A stretch of 64,000 nucleotides of DNA from assembly GCA_903813345.2 (NCBI GenBank), contig CAIIXF020000008.1, forward strand, positions 34,620,867 through 34,684,866, in the 5' to 3' direction. The translations under genes and the position numbers were made by a program. This document shows, one piece after another, positions 53,407-60,987 of the stretch. The notes below the pieces were generated by a model. The model did no database searches. It saw only the letters and a list, made by a program, of their open reading frames with translations, and was not told the DNA's origin. Source of the stretch: Owenia fusiformis. Taxonomy: Eukaryota > Annelida > Polychaeta > Sabellida > Oweniidae. Numbering within the stretch: the first letter of the stretch is position 1; every line of letters starts with the position of its first letter.

Positions 53407-53711
53407 CACGTTTTCAAAATTTAAGAAAATTTCATTAACAGATAATTAATTACTACAAGCCTCCGGCGTCAGGGTTGCAGTTCAGAGCAGGTTGAGATAT
53501 CGATATTCATTTCAGAAATAATTTATTGGGTATATCATATCAAGTCAGATGTCTTAATAAATTGAAGTTGTACTTAATGATTTTGTTATACTAAATTGAT
53601 TTTATTATTTTTATTTTATTTTTCTCGTATAAGATCCCACTTATTTGATGAAATAGAACTAAAATTTCGTTTTATACGTCGAGAGCATATACCCTTTGTT
53701 GTTTCATGCTT

Positions 53712-53746
53712 ATCGCTTGTTGTTTGTTTGTTTGTTTGTTTGTTTG
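53712..53746. repeat. GTTT tetranucleotide microsatellite
   Basis: Perfect TTTG units repeated about seven times, ending GGTTG. Confidence 0.9.
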
Positions 53747-55769
53747 GTTGTGCACCTGGAGAACTGGAGAATTTCGCAAAAATAGGACTCATTGCGATTG
53801 TATGAAAATGGATGCCATTGAAAAAAGGTTTCATATTTAAAAAAAGGGGCAACAATTTTTAAAAATCATTTTCCCACGCCGGAAAGGATTTTCAATCATA
53901 TTTCATTCAAAGGCTAATATTTTCATTTTCCATCGGATTTCATCGGAAATTGACTGTCATGACAATTATTTTCCTTTGGGCTATAATAAGTAAGTAATAT
54001 TTAGAGTCCACTTTACTTAGCTGTTATGTAACCATTAGAGTTACACTATGCATACAGTCTAATGGAATTTACCCCAAGTGAACTTACATATAGTGAGCTT
54101 TTGCGCGTCTGTGTGAAATAAAATAAATTGTTGAAAAGTTTTTCTAGTTCAGATTTATGTTTTTGTTAGATTATACACTTTCTTATATTCATTTTGATTT
54201 CGCTCAGTTAAAAGAGAGATTCATCGACATGAAATACTAAGAGCCTCAGGGTTATAAAAATAAAGCGAGAAACTATAGAGCTATATAAAATAGTTATTTT
54301 AATCTATATCGTCTAGCCTGTTAATTATAGGATTGAAAATCTCAAAATAGAATAGAAATATGGAAATATTTTTATTTTAAATATTTTTTGTACCTAGTAA
54401 ACTAACGAGCTGTTGGCCTTTTGAATTCACTGCTTTTATGCAGGCTTACGTTTGCAAAACAAATAAAGAAAATCAATGTCTTCAATCTGGAGTGCATTGT
54501 TTGGTCTTTATCCCTAGCCCCGCCCCCACCCCACCTTCAAATTACCTGCTAGAGACCGGATGTTAGTCACGGTGTGGTGTGCACTGCCGGTTAACCACCT
54601 AGGTACAAAAATAAACGCTCAATAATAACGGAACTGTTACCTAGAACCATATGAAAGAAATGTTTGGTAAATTATCGATTTAAAACATACTGTCAATTTT
54701 ATTGTGAAGGTGTCACGGTTTGTCACTTCCACGCGTTTTTTCAATTATTAGTACCCACAATTTTATTTTTGTTTGGACGTTATGTACTGTGGTTATGTTT
54801 ACAAAATGTTCCATTCAAGCATTCTATTGGTTTGCACAAACCAAGTTTTCATACATTCATACAACACCAAAATAGAACGCCTAAAGAGAAGGGTAATTTA
54901 CGTATCCGATGCCACAGTGAAATACACGCACACTTGCATATCTAGAAAAAGTAGGATCTATTTATAAGTACCCGCATATCAAAATAAGATAATATTAATT
55001 ATTATAAAATGGAATCTTCCCTCAAAAAGCGAGATATTATTTTGAGAACCTGGACCGTTCACCTGGCGTTTTTTAAACCAAAATTATGATTCAAAACAAT
55101 TTGTAAACACACGTCAAGTAGAAAAAATAAAACTTGTCGAATCATGGCTTTATAACTTCAAAAGGGACAAAACTCATTAGGATCCGAATCTGATGATATT
55201 TTAAAATGTTGACAAGTAGCATTAAACTGAAACGCCATCTTTTATTGGTGACAAATGTATTTTCAACGTTCTTTAAAAATAACGAAACAAAAATTAAAGG
55301 AGTTGTATCAGAAAATCTACTCAATATTTTTGCCACCAGTCCGTCCTACTTCTTCTAGCCCCCCACCACCCCCTCCACTCCAGTTCTGTCTCAGGCTATG
55401 ACAGATAGTTGTTTCATGTAAGACTATGAAACAGGAATAAGGGAAAAACACCAGGAAGCAGCAGAAGATCGAGTGTCATTGCTTAGTGTGGACGATTGTT
55501 TCCCTGTAAGGGATAGATAAATATCATCATTATTGTTGGAGAGCAATATGACTCAGATCGGTATATAATAGGTACATGTATCTCAATCAATTAAATCAAT
55601 CAATTAAGTTTTCTTTAATTAACTTGAATGGATGTTTATTGTTGCACAGCACATCATGAAAACTTGTTAAAAAGACTTGTTGAAAATGGGTATAACTCAT
55701 CTTGCTGCCATCTTTATAAAGAATTTAAAACTAAATTATACTGTATCATAACTTGAATATGTATTTATG

Positions 55770-55775
55770 TTTATT
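55770..55775 (-). terminator. poly(A) signal of peripherin-like gene A
   Basis: AATAAA on the minus strand, about 60 bases past the gene A stop codon, the usual distance for a compact 3' UTR. Confidence 0.5.
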
Positions 55776-55835
55776 ACTGTACATTATTAATGTTAAACAA
55801 TGTTTAAATTATGATATTTTTGTTCGACATCTCGG

Positions 55836-58800
55836 TTACTTCCTTTTCCTTCTTTTCTTGGCTTTCTTTTTCTTGGCTTTCTTCGGTTTTTTAGGTTTCT
55901 TTGCTTTTTTAGATTTTTGGGGTTTCTTTGCTTTCTTGGGTTTTGATTTCTTAGCCCCTTTCTTTGATTTTTTATCCGTCTTGCCACCCTTCTTTTTGCC
56001 TTTCTTTTCTTTCTTTGCTTTTGCATCACCCGATTTTTTACCTTTCTTTGCTTTGTTGTCTGTTTGTTTTTTACCTTTCTTTGCCTGCTTGTCTGTCTGT
56101 GTTTTGTCTTTCTTTGCATTTTTATCTGTTTGTTTTTTGTCTTTCTTTGCTTGTTTTTCTGTTTGTTTCTGCTCTTTCTTATCTTGTTTGCTCGTTTGTT
56201 TTTGCTCTTTCTTTGCTTGTTTGTCCGCTTGTTTTTGGTCTTTTTTTGCATGTTTGTCCGCTTGTTTTTGGTCTTTCTTTGATTGTTTGTCCGCTTGTTT
56301 TTGGTCTTTCGATTGTCCAGATGTTTGTGGGTCATTACCCTCCGCACCACCACCACCTCCACCTCCACCTTGGTCAGGCTTGGGGTCAGCTCCCCGTCCC
56401 CCACCTCCTCCTCCAGCACCCCATCCGCCCATATCTTCCATTCCACCAAACATACCTCCATCGGTGTCTCCCGTGTCCCCTGGGTACGCATCCGCTTGTT
56501 GTTGGGGTTGATGATCTTGTTGATCTTGAGAGGGTCCTCTCGGATATTCTCTTTGCATTGGATTTTCATAGCCATCATAATCTTCATCATTATCGTAACC
56601 AAAGTCGTCAAATTCGCCATCTTCGTCATCAGAATTGCCAATCTCTGAAACAAATTCCGTTATTATTTACAAATTGAGTTAACATGATAACTGACATACG
56701 GCCTGGTGTACACTCCCCTCCATAAGTTTAGCATGTTATCTGCTTATGTTTATTCTTAATTTGTTCCTCAATTACACTGTGTGCCGGCAGGAAATTCTGA
56801 CTTTGATGATTTTTCAGAATTACAAAACATAAACATACTTTGAAAGAGTGGTCCGAAAGTGGACCCCCAATAGTCAAAAAGGGAAGTGTACATTGGTCAA
56901 AAGCTTTTGATTTCGTAAATGGTTAACTTTGTTTTGATCATTACAAAGTCAACTGAAATATGTTATTACTGAATACTAAATTAATACTGAAAAGTGATCA
57001 TTGGATTCACAACAACAGTCACCTGCTTCGCGGTCAATTTTCTGATCGTACGGTGATTCCACTTCAACATTCTCTGGTTTCTCGAGATCGGTGTGACCCC
57101 CGTCGCAACAACCACAGGGGCACTGAGCACACAGGTAACCAGGCGACCGACACTTGGCCTCGCCCCACTCTCGTGCCATGAGTATGGACGATTGGAGATA
57201 TCGCATGAGAATCAACACAATCCACTAAAATGGACATGGCATAACATTTAGACTCATGAGAAACCACAAACAAAAAAACTTATAGTGGTCAAATATTGTG
57301 ATTATTGATTGTATATCATATGATTCATTCGGTTTCTTATAACTGTCACGTAGAATATCATCATATTAATGGAATTTGGTTTAGTAACCCCTTGTGATGC
57401 TTGTGTTCGAAGGCGATCGTCCTCAGAGTAATCAAAACAATATAGATCCTATAGCCTATATACTTATAGATCAAAGATATTTTCAAAAACTATATCATAT
57501 TGAACACGTTTGTCCTATATATTCAATTGTTCAACTTTATCGAATGCAAATATTTTGTGATTTTAATGACATCTTTTGAAAAATTAAAATGGGCGATCCT
57601 TTCCCCGTTCAGTTGCATTTGGACATTGCAGCGCCTTTATATAAGTGATTGATATGAACACAAGTTTTTCAATAATTGCACCCAAAACACACTGACTAAT
57701 AAAAATTAAAAAAGCCCAAGAGAATTCGAAATACCTCAGCTATTAAAGATGAAAAGAGGCCACCGCCAAATCCAGAGAGAATTCTTTCGAAGAATAGCAT
57801 GATTTGTATACTGCACCCTTTCTTGTACAATGTCACCTCGGTTTGGTTGTAATTTGGGTGTCTGTTGAAACTGTGTACGCCGTGATGTATACATGCCCTG
57901 GGAGACGACGGATCACAACAACTAAATGGTACATCGTCCGTGTAATATTGATTATTCTTCATTTTCCTATAACCAGAAGCACAAGGGGCAACATTAAATA
58001 TGACATTAAGCATGTGTTTTGACCATGAGAAGACCGCAGCAAAAAAGATGGGTTATTGGAGAGATTTCACAACTCACTTATAGCATGTTTATTATTTCCC
58101 ATATAGCGTATGATCTATGAAGCGTTTGGTTACGTCATAATTTATTGCGCAGCTCTATACGTCCATAAACGGGGTATTTTTACGGCGTATAGACGACAAT
58201 TCATAAGAATATCACACCAATGGAGTATAGGGCTACGCAATAAATGATGACGTAATCAAACGCTGATTAAGTGAGTTGCAAAATATGTCTATTACGTAAT
58301 CAAATCGAACTTACTCTAGCACTCGTGTAGAATCGAGATCGAGAAATTCGTTATTGATCCAAGAGATCTTGAACCAATCAGTGTAATTTCCAACGCCGCA
58401 GCACTTGTATTCTAAATTTAACGTATCAATTGTTCTTTTAACTTGCAGACTATTCTTGTAGTTCTTCGATGATTTCATTATTCCATGGTTGAATGAGTGA
58501 CGTAACATATGCGTGTGACTAAAGCACATGGACCCCGCAGATATGATAATGATTTGAAAGGTGAGCATGATTACCATGTAAAGGACCATGACACTCTCAA
58601 ATCTCGAGCGGGTGTCGTAGAAGCCACAATCATAGCAGATTTTAGCGCCGATGATATGCAGAAATATCAATATACTACCAACTGAGATGAGCATATGGGG
58701 AAGTAAATTATAGTGGTCGTAATCCACAAGGATATTAATACGGACTTCGATTTTGGATCCTAAGTAAACGCCCATAAGTACAACCGCCACTCCAAATACT

Positions 58801-58883
58801 GCGAGCAAAGCATGAAATCCAGCAGCCACTTGTCCCAATGTTTGCCTCCCCTTTTCTGTAAACAATATGGCCAGGACAGCCAT
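55836..58883 (-). CDS. peripherin-2/ROM1-family tetraspanin, copy A, with long charged tail
   Basis: Four-pass tetraspanin of the peripherin/ROM group, which in vertebrates shapes photoreceptor disc rims. Exons: 58,883-58,315; 57,966-57,735; 57,224-57,023; 56,644-55,836; all junctions GT-AG and in phase, 603 aa. The N-terminus (MAVLAILFTEKGRQTLGQ) resembles that of PRPH2. Membrane segments lie at about 19-42, 61-84, 97-121 and 245-275. AKICYD is at 80-85. The D2 loop carries CCG at 161-163, DWF/W at 169-175, VPFSCC at 202-207, C215 and C241, plus sequons N166 and N230. The residue matching human C150 is L146. RYLQSS at 275-280 matches PRPH2 RYLQTS. After it come a cysteine cluster (C292, C299, C302, C304, C306, C307), an acidic patch (340-361), glycine runs (411-417, 427-434), about nine 11-residue repeats (447-546, consensus KDQKQADKQAK) and a Lys-rich end (547-603). 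Introns 1 and 2 match vertebrate PRPH2 in place and phase as I recall it. Low-complexity tail length could vary between alleles. Confidence 0.93.
56010..56309 (-). repeat. coding 33-bp repeat in the tail of gene A
   Basis: About nine in-frame 33-bp units within exon 4, each encoding an 11-residue block such as KDQKQADKQAK, with later units drifting to KDKKQTDKNAK and KGKKQTDNKAK. The gradient from near-identical units at the N-terminal side to diverged lysine-rich ones suggests expansion at the N-terminal side of the array. The low complexity also opens long frames on the other strand, which are shadows. Confidence 0.85.
58070..58278. mobile_element. foldback (MITE-like) element in intron 1 of gene A
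   Basis: Outer arms CAACTCACTTA and TAAGTGAGTTG face each other, and inner arms (AGCGTTTGGTTACGTCAT... and ...ATGACGTAATCAAACGCT) continue the pairing, with about 40 extra bases in the left arm. Intron 1 of gene A is 348 bp, against 209 bp in gene B, which lacks this element. Insertion after the gene duplication is therefore likely. It has no coding capacity and no identified transposase partner here. Confidence 0.65.
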
Positions 58884-58986
58884 GTTTCTCCAAAGTTACG
58901 TGGTCATTATTGTATCCTGCGATTTAATCTAATTCTGTTTTATTTGTCCTTGCCATCTTTCTTCGTGTTTATTACATTTCCGATAC

Positions 58987-59109
58987 ATAACAAACAAAAC
59001 GGTTTCCATGTGATGTATTGTATACCTACTCTGCATTGTCAAATATGACGTCATACACAAAAACACTAAGAACAAAGGAATTCTTAATTATTTTATAACA
59101 ATGACGTCA
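58987..59109 (-). promoter_or_regulatory. gene A upstream block: conserved 33-mer and two CRE palindromes
   Basis: A 33-bp element (58,987-59,019, starting ATAACAAACAAAAC and ending CCATGTGATGTATT) is shared with gene B at 63,589-63,621, with two mismatches. It is followed by two perfect cAMP-response-element palindromes TGACGTCA at 59,046-59,053 and 59,102-59,109, 56 bp apart. A TATAAA-like word on the minus strand lies between them (59,092-59,097). The order and spacing repeat at gene B, so this is most likely the ancestral promoter-proximal region, bound by CREB/ATF-type bZIP factors. Confidence 0.55.
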
Positions 59110-59230
59110 TTCCTAAGAGAGTCGTTTACAGTGTTTCTATGGTGCCGTTTTTATGCACGTAAAATACTATTTTAGTACATTCCGACATGTGGAGGAAAGC
59201 CAGAGCTTAAAGATAACTAAACATACACAC

Positions 59231-59622
59231 GCGGTACTAACTTCGACCGTTAATTTGAATTTTTGACCAGATGCTCGAAAATCAAGGATTGCGAGTCTCA
59301 TACTGCACCGTTTTCTTCAAACTTATACCATTATAAGCAAAACAAAATTGTCTCTCTGTCGGTACATTACTTTATTGTAAAGAGTCCCTCGTTCTAGCAG
59401 CGTTTTGGTCCCTAGCTGTTTGAAGGCCTTCTTACAGCTTGGGACCAAAATGCCGCTGGAAGTAGGGACTCTGTTGAAGAGAATCTACCGACAGAAAGGG
59501 ATTTTTTATGCTTTGAATGGAACAAGTTTGAAGAAAAATGGTGCAGTATGAGACTCGTAATACTTGATTTTCAAACATCCGGTAGGTCAAAAATTCAAAT
59601 TAACGGTCGAAGTTAGTACCGC
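59231..59622. mobile_element. nearly full-length palindromic foldback element
   Basis: The ends GCGGTACTAACTTCGACCGT and its complement at 59,603-59,622 start two arms that pair almost to a centre near 59,428 (TTGAAGGCCTTC). Matching internal pairs include GAGTCTCATACTGCACC/GGTGCAGTATGAGACTC and TTTTGGTCCC/GGGACCAAAA. The arms are about 195 bp with small gaps. I found no clear target duplication. A snap-back repeat of this size behaves as a MITE/foldback relic. Confidence 0.75.
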
Positions 59623-59857
59623 TTGATACATGATTACGTCTCTTGCTTACCACCTTTATTTTTTCGAATTTTCACCGTCCAAATACTACGGTTCGATGTA
59701 ATATTTTAATTGATGTAAGCATATTCCATACACCTTCCTTCATCTTGATATGATACAAGAAGCTATGATATTCGGTAACACGCCAAAAATAAACATAATA
59801 TTTTTCGAAGCGTATTTCAAGTTTTGAAAATATTTCCTAGTGATTCTCCCCTGATTA

Positions 59858-60150
59858 AAATGTATTGGCTTAAGATCACACCGCCACAGGATAAAAACGT
59901 TATAGAATGATTTAAAGTGCAATAAGGATATATTGTGGTCTTGATATTCTGTATTGCCACTCGACTCCGTCTCGTGCGAATACAGAATTTCTCGAGCACA
60001 ATATATCCTGTATTGCACTTCAAATCATTCAATTACTTATATCATTTATCGTTCTAGCACAAGAACTTGCCAATCAAAAGGCTTTCATTTTACAGATCAT
60101 AAGGTAATAAAATGTATTGGCCTAAGATCACACGATAAAAAATTATAGAA
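59858..60150. repeat. composite inverted and direct repeat
   Basis: GAATGATTTAAAGTGCAATA at about 59,906 with its inverted copy ending near 60,033 forms a hairpin of about 35 bp per arm. It is flanked by a direct repeat AAAATGTATTGGC(T/C)TAAGATCACAC at 59,858 and 60,109. This arrangement suggests a small foldback inserted into, or duplicated with, an older repeat. Confidence 0.6.
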
Positions 60151-60154
60151 TCGC

Positions 60155-60609
60155 AAGTCAGATACCGTTGTCACAAATGGCCTTCGCTTCAATTAGATTT
60201 TCATAAACTCTATGTTTAATAGAGCATTTAGACTAAATTCCTCTGGAACAACAATCAATCAAAGTGTCAAATTCAGTACAGTTAATAATGTTCTATAATC
60301 TAAATAAAGTCTTAAATATAACCGATCGAAATGAGATACGGGACAACGGACACTGTATTACCAAATGCCGTTGTCTTTGTAAATTATTTCAAAATCAGAT
60401 TCTGTTGTCATTGACGATATCGAAGGCGGTATATTGTGGCGAGTCAAGACCTAATTTGATAGAAATTGGGATTTCAAATGATACATCATCACAAGTGCTT
60501 AATACATGCACAGAATTAGCGACGATAAAATCCCATGAAATGAGGACCAAGTGATTAAAGAGTTGAAGCGACGGTTATGTCCGCCATTTGTGACAACGGT
60601 ATCTGACTT
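60155..60609. mobile_element. MITE-like segment with terminal inverted repeats
   Basis: Left end AAGTCAGATACCGTTGTCAC, then AAATGGC, pairs with the inverted right end at 60,583-60,609, and CGCTTCAA pairs further in. The element is 455 bp. Internal repeats of CCGTTGTC and GACAACGG are present. It has no transposase frame. Target duplication is uncertain. Confidence 0.55.
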
Positions 60610-60964
60610 TACCGTTGTCAGGATATTCCGGTGTGAAATTATATATTCTGCTCTCAATATTCTTCTTGTCCAGCCCTGTTTTATTGTTTGTATACGAAGA
60701 AAGTAACATGTAGTAGAACGTTTAGAGATGAACTTTGAGGATACATGTACTATGTACATAATTCCAGAATGCGTCAAAATTCAATCTGATAAAATTGAAT
60801 GTTCATTGCCAACATGCAGATCTTGTAATAAACAGAATATCTTTTAATTGTCTTGACTTTTTGCACTGTCAGACCTCGTGGTAGGTATGATTATATTTCT
60901 TCAAGTTTATGTTTAAATTGTCATTGTTTTATCATATTTTTTTTAATTTGTTTTTGTTACTTTG

Positions 60965-60987
60965 TTTATTTGTGTGAACGGTTTATT
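60965..60987 (-). terminator. poly(A) signals of peripherin-like gene B
   Basis: Two minus-strand AATAAA hexamers, one overlapping the stop codon (60,987-60,982) and one starting 13 bases after it (60,970-60,965). This would give a very short 3' UTR; a more distal site cannot be excluded. Confidence 0.4.

Larger units (their letters stand above)
49963..55769. other. intergenic stretch between NK2.1 and the peripherin-like pair
   Basis: No gene supported. An 86-codon ORF at 49,957-50,217 (+) runs divergently from NK2.1. A more GC-rich purine/pyrimidine patch with repeated GGGGGTC words lies at about 50,995-51,065. Dispersed repeats of family 1 lie at 51,137-51,215 and, weaker, 54,196-54,260. 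Microsatellites are at 53,318-53,406 and 53,712-53,746. A GC-box-like CCCCGCCCCCACCCC lies at about 54,519. Confidence 0.5.
58884..60982. other. intergenic region between peripherin-like genes A and B
   Basis: Contains the gene A promoter block (58,987-59,109), a 392-bp foldback (59,231-59,622), an inverted/direct repeat complex (59,858-60,150) and a terminal-inverted-repeat segment (60,155-60,609). Short ORFs here (for instance 60,264-60,554) fall inside these repeats and have no recognisable family. Half of the region is inverted-repeat DNA. Confidence 0.6.

Noticed and set aside
55753-56677. Several long ORFs on both strands (up to 286 codons) over the last exon of peripherin-like gene A
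   Set aside because: They arise from the low-complexity repeat read in other frames. Only the 240-codon frame (extended to the acceptor at 56,644) is in phase with exon 3 and gives the regular 11-residue pattern.
57967-58013. Apparent start MLNVIFNVAPCASGY for a separate 105-aa protein, and the equivalent in gene B
   Set aside because: It is intron 1 sequence before the TTATAG acceptor; the remainder is exon 2 of the tetraspanin.
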